Assembly (NCBI GenBank): GCA_030762935.1 | Contig: CM060897.1 | Coordinates: 113,208,176 to 113,272,175 of the forward strand | DNA length: 64,000 bases | Reading direction: 5' to 3' | DNA from: Hymenopus coronatus | Taxonomy: Eukaryota; Arthropoda; Insecta; Mantodea; Hymenopodidae | In this document: positions 1 to 10,657 of the stretch, in pieces | Position numbering within the stretch: position 1 is the stretch's first letter | Layout of the letters: each line of letters starts with the position of its first letter | Program-made: the position numbers and the translations under genes | The notes under the pieces: generated by a model | The model's input: only the letters and a program-made list of their open reading frames with translations | Told to the model about the DNA's origin: nothing | The model's database searches: none

Positions 1-228
1 GAACTGGCTCCTGCTGATTCCTTTCTCTTTCCAAAACTCAAGTTACCACTTCGAGGCACCCGTTTTCAGTCGATAGAAGACTTAAAGGAAAATTCGCGGC
101 GACAATTGACATCTATTTCTAAAAGTGCCTACAAAAATTGTTTTGATGCTTGGATTATTCGTTGGCATAAATGTATAATTTCTGAAGGCGCCTACTTTGA
201 AGGCGATAAAATAAAATTGAATGAATAA
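1..228 (+). CDS. mariner transposase, C-terminal part (5' end outside window)
   Basis: Frame 1 is open from the first base to a TAA at 226-228 and gives 75 residues. It contains LAPADSFLFPKLKLPLRG near the start, the third-aspartate region of a mariner DD34D transposase (the D of LAPAD). It continues with WIIRWHKCI and EGAYFEGDK, the usual end of insect and arachnid mariner transposases. There is no frameshift or internal stop in the visible part, unlike the other mariner remnants here, so this copy looks young. Only about the last fifth of a ~345-residue enzyme is present. Function known for the family: cut-and-paste transposition into TA. Confidence 0.9.
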   Translation, partial: ELAPADSFLFPKLKLPLRGTRFQSIEDLKENSRRQLTSISKSAYKNCFDAWIIRWHKCIISEGAYFEGDKIKLNE

Positions 229-287
229 TTCATTTTTTTTTTTTGTGTTTTATTGGAAATTCCCGGAACTTTCTTGACACAGTAGTA
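1..287 (+). mobile_element. 3' end of a mariner element with terminal repeat and TA
   Basis: After the transposase stop come a T-rich spacer and a mariner-like terminal segment reading GGAACTTTCTTGACACAGTA, followed by TA at 286-287, the expected duplicated target dinucleotide. The 5' half and other terminal repeat lie outside the window. Confidence 0.75.
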
Positions 288-1199
288 CAACTTGAAAATA
301 AATTATAAAATCTTTGGCAATAGTTTAAATAAATTGCGTAAACTAAAAGTTGCAAAAGAGTTATCTAAAGTAGCTTATTTTACCGAGAAACCAATCTACT
401 CGGAGAAAATATAAATAAATTGTATTAAAACATAATTGAAAATTAAAATAATCAGAAATAATGAGGAGAAGAGCGGACGCTGCAATCAGTATTGGGTTTC
501 TGGATGGAATACAAGAATTTCCCTACTTACTGTACGCAGTAGAGAAAGTAAAAGCTAGAGAATCAATCACGGAAATAGAAAGCGTTACGCTCTTGACACA
601 GAGATAATAATGCGGAATGACATATGACAGTGAATGGAAATAATATACCCTCACTCGAATTGGCTTACTCGCTTTATAAATTGGAATGTGTTAAATCAGT
701 AAATGTGACATTTTCTGGGTTGAGCAAGACAAAATAATTGTCAAATTGAAAGCGATGATTTCATCGCCATCGAATGAGGGGCCCTTGATTGATGAATTTG
801 CCCTGTGCAGGACGTTTTCCGGTCGACAATTAGTCTTCTCCTGCATGTGTTTTATGTATTACTTTTCTATTAGCGGTAAACAGGAAGCAGACCGATGGCA
901 TTGTTACGTTTCTCCTGGCGAATGCTTTATCACTGTAATTTTCGGGTATAAAAAGAAGCGGCGTCGACACGAAATGCAGGAAATATATCACGCCAGGCGG
1001 TAATTATTGACACATACACCGGTTCACCCCGTGCTGGTGAGCGGCATACAGATTTTATCTAACCTGCTCCATAAATTGTACCACAATTATTATTTTTCTG
1101 CCTGCCCTGTTATTACATCTTTAGCTTGTTTATACGCTTTCGGCGATGACGTGGCCACAGAACATTTTGCAGCAAGCTAAGGAAAATTGCTAAGTCCTT
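288..1199. other. no recognisable gene or repeat
   Basis: Mostly unique-looking AT-rich sequence. Around 530-560 a GTACGCAGTAGAGAAAGTAAAAG string resembles the end of an R1 repeat, so a decayed R1 tail may lie at about 505-560. An 85-codon open stretch (746-1003) has no recognisable domain, and I do not call it a gene. Confidence 0.4.
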
Positions 1200-1480
1200 T
1201 ATCGTACTGCATCGCCCTCCGAGGTGTAATGGTTACCTTGCTAACTTAATATACCCAAGGTCGCGGAACATGATGGATTTTTTCGGGCGTAAAAATCCTT
1301 AGCATGGCTTCCTTCGGAATGGAAGTAAAGCCGTTGGTCCCGTGTCGTAGATTAACGGCACGTAAAAGAACCTCAAGCCTGATAGAGAGGCCTCTGAGCA
1401 AAATTAACCTGTTTTAGAATGGGACGCTGGGAACCACAGCAGTTAAAGAGCGTCCATAAATAACACGCCATTTCCATTTA
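1200..1480 (+). repeat. SINE family D (tRNA-headed)
   Basis: The head CCGAGGTGTAATGGTTACC then TTAATATACCCAAGGTCGCG resembles a degenerate tRNA gene with A- and B-box-like segments. The body (GGTCCCGTGTCGTAGATTAA, AGAGAGGCCTCTGAGCAAAA, GTTAAAGAGCGTCCATAAAT) recurs at 36330-36495 inside a mariner copy. Two independent insertions of the same body support a dispersed SINE. Confidence 0.75.
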
Positions 1481-1539
1481 TAGCGTACTGAACATTTTGA
1501 TGTTTAAGACTAAATTTCTAAATGTGCTAAATAAAAATC

Positions 1540-2525
1540 TGACGAGTTCCATTAAGACAATTTCTCTACATCTCTGCAACAAGTTACAAATCATTATTCT
1601 AAACCTTATGCTTCTATTTACTTCATGCTGGTCAAGAAAAAAAATCTGATGTGTTACACTGAAATTACTTTTTCTAGCTGCTCTACGAAATTCCTACAAA
1701 ATATTCTTCTTCTTTCTACAATACTAATCGAGATAAACATTAGCAGAATGCTCTTATTACTTAGTTCCTTATCAGTAGAAGGAAACTAAGGGAATGCACT
1801 AGGCTAAAATGGTAGTCAAATGTTTTAAAAGCTGTCGTTATGTGATTGTCATTCCAAATCATTTGCTTGGCTAGGAGTAGAAAAAAATAAAAACGGACAC
1901 TTCTATCTGAGAAAAGTATAAGTATTTCACAATTGAAACCGATAGCAAAGAATACCTCGGAAACAACATAAATTGTGTGTTTTGACAAGATCTTTATTTT
2001 TTGTGTAGTAAGTTTTTGTTAATCTGGTATGGTTTAGCAGTTATGTAAAATTCCGTAAAATTCATCCAGAATAAAGTAGGCTTTAGAGGCTATTCCCAGA
2101 AAATTCAATATATACAATTTATTTGTCAGCTAAATATCCTTAATATACGATATTTTAATCAAAATCGTTAGAGCCATTTTTGAAAAAATCAAAATTTTCG
2201 AAAGAAGCTCCATGTAAATGGTAGTTTGGGATGGGGGATTTTTCTGAAAATATTTGTGTTGCATACCTGGAAGAGACTAAACTTAAGTACCAAGTTTGGT
2301 ATTTTTCCGACTTTTCGTTTTTGAGTTATCGTATTCACATGCACACGGACACACGGACACATACAGACACATACACACACGGACCTTTTTCTGAAATTGC
2401 TTTTTTCTTTGATACAGGGAACCCTAAAATATATGTTTCCGGTGAAATTACAGTATCGAATTTTTGGGTGGACTGCAATACCTTTTCTATACACTATGTA
2501 CATAGTACGTGTAGAGAAAGTAAAC
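1540..2525 (+). repeat. R1 repeat, near full length
   Basis: Reference copy of the dominant family. It starts with TTTCTCTACATCTCTGCAAC; a second start-like block at about 1640-1680 suggests a nested or duplicated 5' end. It runs through the conserved TTTTAAAAGCTG, CCAGAAAATTCAA, TACCAAGTTTGGTA and (CACACGGA)n blocks and ends in the palindrome at 2483-2520 followed by GTAGAGAAAGTAAA. No conserved open frame was seen. Short frames on both strands are by-products. Confidence 0.9.
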
Positions 2526-3285
2526 ATCTGACGAGTTCCATTACGATAACTTTCTCTACATCTTTGATTATTGATAAAAAGCCTATTCTTCTGTCTACTT
2601 CGTGCTAATTGAGATAAACGTAGCAGAAATACTCTTGTATCTTGCTTCACTAGGCTAAAGCGATACTCAACTCTTTTAAAAGCTGGTTGCCATGCGGTTG
2701 AAATCTATTTACTTTTCGTGGCTCAGGAGTTGAAAAATTCCAGTATATTTTAAACCGAAAACAATAATAGGGAATATCCCGGAAATGGTCAACTCCGCGA
2801 AAAAATGTATAATGTATGTTTTAACGGCGGGTGCACTTTTTGTGCAGTATGTTTTTGTCTATCTATTATGGTTTAGAATTTATGCAAAAGTCATCTAGAA
2901 TGAAGAATTCTTCAGAAGATATTCCCAGAAAATTCAAAACATATATTTTATTTGTCATGTAAAACTCTCTAATATACGGTGTTTTAATCAAAATCGTTAT
3001 AGGTATTTTTTAGAAAATCAACATTTTCGAATTTCTTCCATGTAAAGTGTAGTTTGGGGTGGAGGAGTTCCTTCAAAATCTCCGTTTTGCATCCTTGGAA
3101 GTTTTGAGTTTTTAAGTTATATGTTCACAGACACATGAATGGGGCCTATGTTCAAAAGTGTTTTTTTTAATTCGGGGGACCCTAGTACTTGTATTTCCGG
3201 TATTTCCGGTGAAATCTCGGTATTGAATATTTGGTTGCAATACATTTCTAACTGCATGCCATGCGTTTTGTAGAGAAAATAAAAC
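2526..3285 (+). repeat. R1 repeat, tandem with the preceding copy
   Basis: It begins at CTGACGAGTTCCATTACG directly after the preceding copy's GTAGAGAAAGTAAA. It follows the same block order, with much of the CA tract missing, and ends in a degenerate palindrome and TTGTAGAGAAAATAAAA. Head-to-tail arrangement. Confidence 0.85.
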
Positions 3286-3508
3286 TCTGTGTACTTTCAC
3301 ATAACTTTCTCTAGCTTCAAACAGACTATTCCTTCAAAGATTATTCTATTATCTACATTATGTTAATTGAGATAAACAAGAACCGAAGCAGAAGCGAAAC
3401 ACTGAAATAACATTAGAATAAAGCGATAGATAAATCTTTTAAAAGCTGGTAATATATGCACAATTGAAGTTTGGTTCACTTTGCATTGCCAGTAAAACTA
3501 AAGAGAGA

Positions 3509-3539
<31 letters not shown>

Positions 3540-4015
3540 TGACCCCGTTTGAAAAAAAATGTTACATAATTTAAAAATGAAGCCAATAATAAAGAATATC
3601 TTGCAAACGGCCAATTCTGTAATAAAAATGTATCCAAGTGTTCCATAAATTGTGTGTTTAACAAGATTTAAATAAACTGTGCAGTTTTGACCATTTCTTA
3701 AGGTTCACCAGCTATAACAAATTCGCCAAATCCATCCAGGTGAACAGGTCTTCAGAAGCTATTCCCACAAAATTTAAGATGTATAGTTTATTTGAGATGT
3801 AAATATCTGCAATATATGGTAGTTTTAAGAAAAGATTTTGAGAAAAAAATTCAAAGATTTTCCATGTAAATGGTAGTTTTGGATTGTCGTAAAAATCTTC
3901 CTATCGCATCATTAGAAGATACTACACTAAAATACCAAGTTTGGTATTTAACGATCGTTTAGTTTTTGAGTTAGTTTAAGTTTGTCCACAGATACATACA
4001 CACAAGGACTATTTT
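3286..4015 (+). repeat. R1 repeat, 3' truncated, with poly(A) tract
   Basis: Third tandem copy. A pure A run at about 3511-3537 interrupts it. It ends abruptly in the CACACAAGGAC region and joins the start of the next copy, so the palindromic end is missing. Confidence 0.8.
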
Positions 4016-4912
4016 CAAAAATCTGATGTGTTCCATTCACATGAATTTCTCTACCTCTCTGCAACAAATTATTATTAAAAAGCTTGTGCGTCTATTTACT
4101 TCATGCTAATCGAGTAAAAATTAGCAAAAATAGTCTTATTATTTGCTTCCTTGTAAGTAGAAGAGAAATAAAGGAGTACCATAGGTTACAGTGATAGTCT
4201 AAAGTTGGTTGCTATGTCACTGAAGTTCCTTTATTTGTATGGACAGGTGTTGAGAAACTCCTGTATAATGAAAGTATTAGTCTCTTAAAGCTGAAACAAA
4301 AAATCAAGGAATATCTAAAAAAAAACAAAAAAACAATCAACTACACGAAAAAATGTATATAACATAAATTGTGTGTTTTAACGTACTCTATATTTTTTGT
4401 TTGGTATGTTTTTATCTACCTCTTACGTTTTAGCAGTTATGCAAAATTCCGTAAAATTCACTCAGAATAAAGTAGTCTTCAGAGGCAATTCTCAGAAAAT
4501 TCAAAATATACATTTTGTCTGTCAGATAAATATCTTTAATATACGATATTTTAATCAAAAACGTTAGAGCAATTTTTTAGAAAATCAAAATTTTTGAAAA
4601 AAGTTCCATGTAAAGGGTAGTTTGGGGCGGGGGGATTTTTCTCAAAATCTTCACATCGCATCCCTGAAAGATACTAAACTTAAATGCCAATTTTGGTATT
4701 TTACCGACTTTTCGTTTTTGAGTTACCGTGTTCACAGACACACGGACACAAGGACACACTGACACACACTCGTACCTTTTTCTGAAAAACTTTTTTTGGA
4801 TTCAGGGGACTCTAAACATATATTTCCGGTGAAATCTCGGTATCGAAATTTTTGGTGGAGTGCAATACCTTCTCTATACACTATATACATAGTACGCGTA
4901 GAGAAAGTAAAA
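4016..4912 (+). repeat. R1 repeat, near full length
   Basis: Fourth tandem copy. It starts AATCTGATGTGTTCCATTCA and ends with the palindrome at about 4870-4905 (centre CTATATACATAG) and GTAGAGAAAGTAAAAA. Confidence 0.9.
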
Positions 4913-4949
4913 ATGTAATGTGCTGCACTCAATACCTTTCTGTACCTAG

Positions 4950-5170
4950 GCTGCTACAAAACCGCCTAGAGTTCGGGAGACCAATAAATTGGTCAGTCTG
5001 ACTCCACCTATCCAACTCCTGTCCGTCATGCGCCTTGTGTGGGGGAAAAAAGAACATTAATTGACAAAACATTTGGTTAAGCTATGAAGCCCAGGACATA
5101 AAATATTTACAACAATGAAAGTCGTTATTGAGGTGTGTCAACTCAAAATAATTTGAAATCTACATACACG
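4950..5170 (+). repeat. SINE family E, 3' part
   Basis: CACCTATCCAACTCCTGTC, GCCTTGTGTGGGGGAAAAAA and GGTTAAGCTATGAAGCCC match the tail of the copy at 6735-6932 and, in part, the end of the one at 59000. The tRNA-like head is absent, as in a 5'-truncated SINE. Confidence 0.65.
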
Positions 5171-5625
5171 TGGTAGAGAAAGTAAATAATCAGAAGTGTT
5201 CCATTCACACAACTTTGTTTACTGATCCACAAACTAACGTTTTACAAAATATTCTTCTTTCTACTGGTAATGAGATAAACATTAGCAGAAATGATCTTAT
5301 TACTTTCTTCCCTGTAGAAGGGAAATAAGGGAGTAACATCGGCTAAAGCAATAATCAAATCTTTTAAAAGGGGTTGCTTTGTCTTTCTCATTGAAATATC
5401 GGTTCTCTTTGCAAAAAATAAAACAAAATAAATGCGTATGACCATTTTCAGTTTGAGAAAAGTATAACAATCTTAAATTTGAACCCAATAACAAGGAATA
5501 TCTCGAAAAGGTTAGCTCCACAACAAATAACTAAACACAGAGGACGTAAATTGCGCGTTTTAACGAGATCTACATTTCTTGTACAATAAGTTTTGTCTAT
5601 CTTTTACGGTTTATCTGTTATGCAA
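5171..5625 (+). repeat. R1 repeat, 5' half
   Basis: It begins after GTAGAGAAAGTAAA with TGTTCCATTCACACAACTT and stops at TTATCTGTTATGCAAGTCAC. It meets an inverted copy within ~30 bases, so it forms one arm of a fold-back. Confidence 0.85.
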
Positions 5626-5649
5626 GTCACCAATACCTATGCGGCGTTT

Positions 5650-6517
5650 CTTTTTACTTTGTCTATACGCACTATGTACATAGTGTATAGAGAATGTATT
5701 GCACTCCACCCAAAAATTCGATACCGAGATTTCACCGGAATATGTTTTAGGGTCCCCTGTATCCAAAAAAGGTATTTTCAGAAAAAGGTCCGTGTGTGTG
5801 TCCGTGTGTCCGTGTGTCAGTGTGTCCGTGCGGCTGTGAATACGATAAATCAAAAACGAAAAGTCGGTAAAATACCAAACTTGGCATTTAAATTTAGTAT
5901 CTTCCAGGGATGCGACACGAAGATTTTGAGAAAAATTCCCCCACCCCAAACTACCCTTTACATGGAACTTCTTTCGAAAATTTTGATTTTCTAAAAAATG
6001 ACTCTTATGATTTTGATTAAAATATAACATATTAAAGATATTTACCTGACAAATAAAATGTATATTTTGAATATTCTGGGAATAGCCTCTAAGGACTACT
6101 TTATTCTGGATGAATTTTGCATAATCTACTAAACCGTAAGAGATGGACAACAACTTAACACACAAAAAATGTAGATCACATTAAAACACACAATTTATGT
6201 GATATACATTTTTTCTGTGGAATTGATCGTTTTTGAGATATTCCTTTTTCTTGGTTTCAGCTTTCTCATACAGGAATTTGTCAACTCCTATCCATACAAA
6301 CAAAGGAACATCAGTCACATAGCAACCAGCTTTTGGCTTTCACTTTAACCTATGGTACTCCCTTATTACGCTTCTACTTACATTAAAACAAGAAATAAGA
6401 CTATTTCTGCTAATTTTTCTCGATTAGCATGAAATAAATAAAAGATAAGCTTATTAAAAATAATTTGTTACAGAGATATACAGAGAGTCATGTGAATGGA
6501 ACACATCAGATTTTTTG
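5650..6517 (-). repeat. R1 repeat, inverted, near full length
   Basis: It opens with the palindrome at about 5656-5694 (GTCTATACGCACTATGTACA at 5661), then the reverse-oriented (TGTGTCCG)n tract and the conserved blocks. It ends GAAAGTCATG-type near 6490-6517. Apparent 130-180-codon frames over this interval arise from the low-stop CA/TG tract and are not genes. Confidence 0.9.
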
Positions 6518-6722
6518 GTAGTGTTTAACGCCCGCTTTAACTACTTATGGCACCCCAGGCGGTGACACTGTTAATAAATGAATGAAGATGGAGCACCGGT
6601 GGAATGCGATGGGGGGACCGGAGAACACGGAGAAAACCCGCCCCAGTGCCGCTTTGTCCACCACAAATCTCACATGCGGTAGCTTGGGATCGAACCCGGG
6701 CTGTCTAGGTGAGGTATGCCGC
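6518..6722 (-). repeat. SINE family B, minus strand
   Basis: It starts (3' end of the element) with GTGTTTAACGCCCGCTTTAA, followed by CACCCCAGGCGGTGACACTG, the CCGGAGAACACGGAGAAAAC segment and CACCACAAATCTCACATGCG, ending in the tRNA-like head GGGATCGAACCCGGGC. It matches the plus-strand copy at 13521-13760. Confidence 0.85.
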
Positions 6723-6734
6723 GTGATACTATTC

Positions 6735-6932
6735 TTACAAACCCGGGTAGAGACGGAAGATCCGTGGTTCAAATGCCGGTTGTTGCATATTTTACGGCCT
6801 GGCTACACCTATCCAACTCCTGTCTTATACACAGCTTGCATCTAAAAAGCAATTAAGTAACCCTAAGTGAGCTACTGGTCGGTTTAGCTATGAAGACCGC
6901 GTCTTGAAGTACGTACAACATTATAAATCGTC
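6735..6932 (+). repeat. SINE family E
   Basis: The tRNA B-box-like segment GAAGATCCGTGGTTCAAATG precedes CCTATCCAACTCCTGTCTTA, AAGCAATTAAGTAACC and GGTTTAGCTATGAAGACC. It directly abuts the SINE B copy, so one SINE may have inserted into or beside the other. Confidence 0.75.
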
Positions 6933-7160
6933 AGTGGGTAGAAGGAAAACCAGGGAGTACAGTAGGCTAAAACGGTAATCTCTTAAAATGTTGTAGCTAT
7001 GGTGTTGAAATTGGTCTTTGTATGGCCAACAGTAGACAATTTTTCGCATGAGAAAACTTTAATTTTACAACTGTAATAACCAATAACAAGGAATATATCG
7101 GAAACGGTAAACTCCAGGATAAATGTATATGATAAAATGTGTGCTTTAACGAGATCTACA
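6933..7160 (+). repeat. R1 repeat fragment
   Basis: A partial copy that starts inside the unit (AGTACAGTAGGCTAAAACGG) and stops at the GAGATCTACAATTTTACTTT junction, where an inverted copy begins. Confidence 0.75.
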
Positions 7161-8078
7161 ATTTTACTTTCTCTATACTCACTATGTATATAGTGTATAG
7201 AGAAGGTATTGCACTCCACCAAAAAATTCAATACCGACATTTCACCGGAAATGTTTTAGGGTCCCCTGTATCCAAAAAAAAAAGTAATTTCAGAAAAAGG
7301 TCCGTGTGTGTGTGTGTGTGTCCGTGTGTCTGTGTGTCCGTGTGTCCGTGTGCCCGTGTGTCAGTGTGTCCGTGTGTCCGTGTGCCTGTGAACACGATAA
7401 CTCAAAAACGAAAAGTCGGTAAAATACCAAACTTGGTATTTAAGTTTAGTATCTTCCAGGGATGCGACACGAAGATTTTGAGAAAAATCCCCCCACCCCA
7501 AACTACCCTTTACATGGAACTTTTTTCGAAAATTTCGATTTTCTCAAAAATGGCTCTAACGATTTTGATTAAAATATCGTGTATTAAAGTTATTTACCTG
7601 ACAAATAAAATGTATATTTTGAATTTTCTGGGAATAGCCTCTGAAGACTACTTTATTCTGGATGAATTTTTCATAACTACTAAACCGTAAGAGATGGACA
7701 AAAACTTAACACACAAAAAATGTAGAGCACATTAAAACACACAATTAATGTTATATACATTTTTTTCGTGGAGTTGATCGTTTTTGAGATATTCCTTTTT
7801 CTTGGTTTCAGCTTTGAAAAACATACTTTTCTCATACAGGAATTTGTCAACCCCTGTCCATACAAACAAAGAAACATCAGTCACATAGCAACCAGCTTTT
7901 GGCTTTCACTTTAACGTATGGTACTCCCTTATTTCGCTTCTACTTACAATAAAGTAAGAAATAAGACTATTTCTGCTAATTTTTCTCGATTAGAATGAAA
8001 TAAATACAAGATAAGCTTATTAACAATAATAATTTACAGAGATATAGAGAAAGTCATGTGAATGGAACACATCAGATT
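7161..8078 (-). repeat. R1 repeat, inverted, near full length, with long TGTGTCCG tract
   Basis: Palindrome at 7166-7204 (centre ACTATGTATATAGT), then an expanded GTGTGTCC-type tract at about 7302-7390, then all conserved blocks to CATGTGAATGGAACACATCA. It is closely similar to 5650-6517, including the same downstream sequence, so these are two recent relatives. Confidence 0.9.
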
Positions 8079-8530
8079 TTTATATATTTGTTTTGTCTAT
8101 TTCTTACGGTTTACCAGTCATGCAAAAGTCATACAGAGTGAAGAGGTCTTCAGAGGATATTCCCAGAAAATTAAAGATATACATTGTACTTGTCATGAAA
8201 ATATCTTCAATAGAGTATTTTAATCAAAATGGCTAGAACCATTTTAGAGAAAATCAAAATGCTCTAAATTTTTTCGTTGTAGATGGTATGAGTTGGTGGT
8301 GATGAATTTTCTTGAAAATGTTTGTGCCGAATGCTGAGAGATACTAAACTTAAATACCAAGTTTGGTATCCAACGGACTTTTAGTTTTTGAGCTATGCTG
8401 TCGACAGACACACAAGGCCATTTTTCTAAAAATTGCTTTTATAGATTCGAGGGAGGGGGGATTGAAGATATGTATTTCAATTGAAATAGTTGTATAGATT
8501 TGTATATGCTATGTGTAGACAAAGTAATAA
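8079..8530 (+). repeat. R1 repeat, 3' half
   Basis: It begins in the middle of the unit (TTACGGTTTACCAGTCATGC) and runs to GTGTAGACAAAGTAATAA. It sits tail-to-tail with the inverted copy at 7161-8078. Confidence 0.8.
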
Positions 8531-8599
8531 TATCAGATCACCTTGTGGCTTACTGGGAAACCTGCGGAATCGGTTGAGGAAGTTTATACCGTACCGGTA

Positions 8600-8718
8600 T
8601 GTTGCCATGGTAGCTAAGTGGCTAGCGCAACCTACTAGAGACCGGGCGATCCGAGATTCAAATCCCTGCTATGCATTGCATTTTTCGGTATGACTCTAAC
8701 TATCCTATTCTTACAGAG
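8600..8718 (+). repeat. SINE family E, tRNA-headed
   Basis: The head GCCATGGTAGCTAAGTGGCT (A-box-like) is followed by GAGATTCAAATCCCTGCTAT (B-box-like) and CTAACTATCC. Fold potential is poor and there is no proper acceptor-stem pairing, so this is a SINE head and not a tRNA gene. Confidence 0.7.
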
Positions 8719-9051
8719 CTTATTCGTCTATCTACTTAACGATTATCAAGATTAATAGTAGCGAAAAGGATTTGTTTTGATATTATTTCCTTATACAAAA
8801 ATATACAGAAAGCTAAAGCAACAGTCAGCTCTTTTAAAAGCTTGTCACAACGATTGTGATGGAATGAAAGAAAAACACATAAATAGCTATTTCCTATTTG
8901 CAAAAGTATCCCTTTTGGAAAATTTAAATCTGTACGTAACAATCAATATCCTGGAAATGATTAACGCCACAATTAAAATGTGTTTGAAATAAATTGTGTA
9001 TTTTGACGGTATATGCATTTTTTGCATAATAAGTTTATCTATCTCTTAAGC
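8719..9051 (+). repeat. R1 repeat, 5' part, interrupted
   Basis: R1 blocks from AGCTTATTCGTCTATCTACT to GTTTATCTATCTCTTAAG. The unit resumes at about 9697 after an insertion of ~645 bases. Confidence 0.75.
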
Positions 9052-9696
9052 TAAGTTCAAATTGAGATGCAAGTGCAGACTTATGCAGAATAAGCGCAAG
9101 CGCAGATCTGTTAATTGCTTACATGTGGATATCTTTCAAGCGCTCCTCAAATTCAAACAGAACATCAAAATTCGCTAACTTTTTTACAAATATATAAATA
9201 GGTTACAAAAATTACATGGCACGATTCAAGGTTACGGCAGTGACGTCACAGTAATTGTTTGACCAAAATGTTTAAATAATGCATTCCATGAGACTACATA
9301 TATATTGGAATGTGTATTCTCCATTTGCGCCTTACGATTTATGAGAGCCAATAAATCGAGACACAGATGATCGGTACATCCATTAAATCAAAGGAGGTTT
9401 CGCAAAGACATTGTCATGATCTCTTGAGGGAAATGAGAAATGACAGGCAAGGCCAAATACAAGAACACATACATATAGTAGATGCTGTAAAATCTTGCTT
9501 CGCGATCGTTTGCTGTTGAATAGCCGCCAATGCGTAGAGGAAGGAATGCAGAATGCAATCAAACGCAAGGATACAGTTTGGAGTTTCCAAACTCTTGCGT
9601 TGCGTTGCGCTGTATTGCATTTGCGTAGCGTGTTGTGTGTATCTATGTGAGTTTACATTGAATAACATGGATGCAAAATAATTGTGAATGGGTATT
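9052..9696. mobile_element. insertion of unknown type inside an R1 copy
   Basis: The expected R1 continuation TTACGGTTTACC is displaced to about 9700, so these ~645 bases are inserted. The content is not R1-like. It includes a perfect CRE-like palindrome TGACGTCA (9240-9247), GCGCAAGCGCAG near the left end and GCGTTGCGTTGCGCTG near the right end. No reading frame or terminal repeat I can name. It may be a non-autonomous DNA transposon. Confidence 0.4.
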
Positions 9697-10052
9697 ATGA
9701 TTTACCACGCAAAAGTCAAGACGGAGTTCAGCGGCTATTCCTTGCGAAACGTCCTTTGATTTAATGGATGATTTAACATAGAAATATCTTTAATATATGG
9801 TTTATAATTAAATACATTAGTACAGATGACTTCACGGGATAGCAACTAAGTTAAATTGGAATCGGAGAAATCCAAGCTAACGAAGAATACAGAGTCAAGA
9901 TGATCGAAAGCTTGAATTTCTTTGATTCCAATCTAACTCGGTTGCTATCCCGTGAAGTCAACTCTTATAATTAACACCGAGAAACCTTCAAATATTTAAA
10001 AAAAAATCACTGGTAATTTGTGAGGAAATAAATATTTTTGATTTTTTATAGT
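9697..10052 (+). repeat. R1 repeat, continuation, with two disruptions
   Basis: It resumes with GATTTACCACGCAAAAGTC and CGGCTATTCC. A 29-base stretch (9742-9770) is then replaced by an inverted copy of 9377-9405, and a hairpin insertion follows at 9826-9963. Confidence 0.65.
9826..9963. mobile_element. short inverted-repeat (MITE-like) insertion
   Basis: Arms of ~37 bases: TGACTTCACGGGATAGCAAC at 9827 and its inverted counterpart GTTGCTATCCCGTGAAGTCA at 9941. Both continue inwards to TTGGAATC / GATTCCAA. About 59 bases of loop separate them. It sits inside an R1 copy. The shape fits a miniature inverted-repeat element, although no clear target duplication is visible. Confidence 0.65.
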
Positions 10053-10275
10053 GTTTAACGCCAGTTTTTATTACTTTTGGCACCACAGGCTATAACATTG
10101 ATGATACATGGGACGAAAATGGAGTAGCGATGAAATGCGATGACTGGGGAAACTGAGAAACCGGAGAAAACTCACTCCTGTGCCGCTTTGTCCACCACAT
10201 GTGGTCGCTTGAGATTGAACTTGGGCCACCTAGGTAAGAGACGAGTGGTTTTACAACTCGGCCACAACGCGGCCT
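10053..10275 (-). repeat. SINE family B, minus strand
   Basis: GTGTTTAACGCCAGTTTTTA at the left, CACCACATGTGGTCGCTTGA in the body and a tRNA-like head ending ACTCGGCCACAACGCGGCC at the right. About 20-25% diverged from the 13.5 kb copy by eye. Confidence 0.8.
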
Positions 10276-10360
10276 TAATTTTTCGTGAAAGGTTGGTTTA
10301 GCGTGGGGGGATTTTCGTGTCGCATCCTTGGCAGATACTGACCTTAATGCCTAAATGATA
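10276..10360 (+). repeat. R1 repeat fragment
   Basis: GGGGGGATTTTCGTGTCGCA then TCCTTGGCAGATACTGACCT matches the central R1 block. It continues the interrupted copy on the far side of the SINE. Confidence 0.6.
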
Positions 10361-10657
10361 ACTTAGGTAAAAACTTACCCTAAGGAAATTTAATATCCAT
10401 GTAATGAGGTGATAAACCTGCTTAGAGTGTTGGCCAGCCTGGTATGTTCATTTATTAGTAGTATAAGTTTAGCCTATGTTAAAACACGTGTATCAGTTAC
10501 ATACGTATTTGTGTACGGAAAAATCTGGGAGAAAAGTCATCCTTGTTATCATTAGTGAAGGTTCATGTTTTTATTTGTTCTTCAAAATTCAATATCATTT
10601 CAGTGTTAGGTTTGAGAATATGGAGCACCGTATTATTGATGGGAAGAAATGTAACAG

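Noticed and set aside
1540..4912. R1 as paired LTRs of a retrotransposon
   Set aside because: Adjacent R1 units are contiguous without an internal coding region, primer-binding site or polypurine tract, and do not begin TG / end CA.
5593..6165. Open frames of 133 and 184 codons on opposite strands
   Set aside because: They follow an R1 copy and exist because the TGTGTCCG tract is stop-poor. The same peptide text recurs wherever R1 occurs, with frameshifts between copies and no conserved start.
7139..7690. 183-codon plus-strand frame rich in VCVCPCV
   Set aside because: Translation of the expanded (TGTGTCCG)n tract of an inverted R1 copy.
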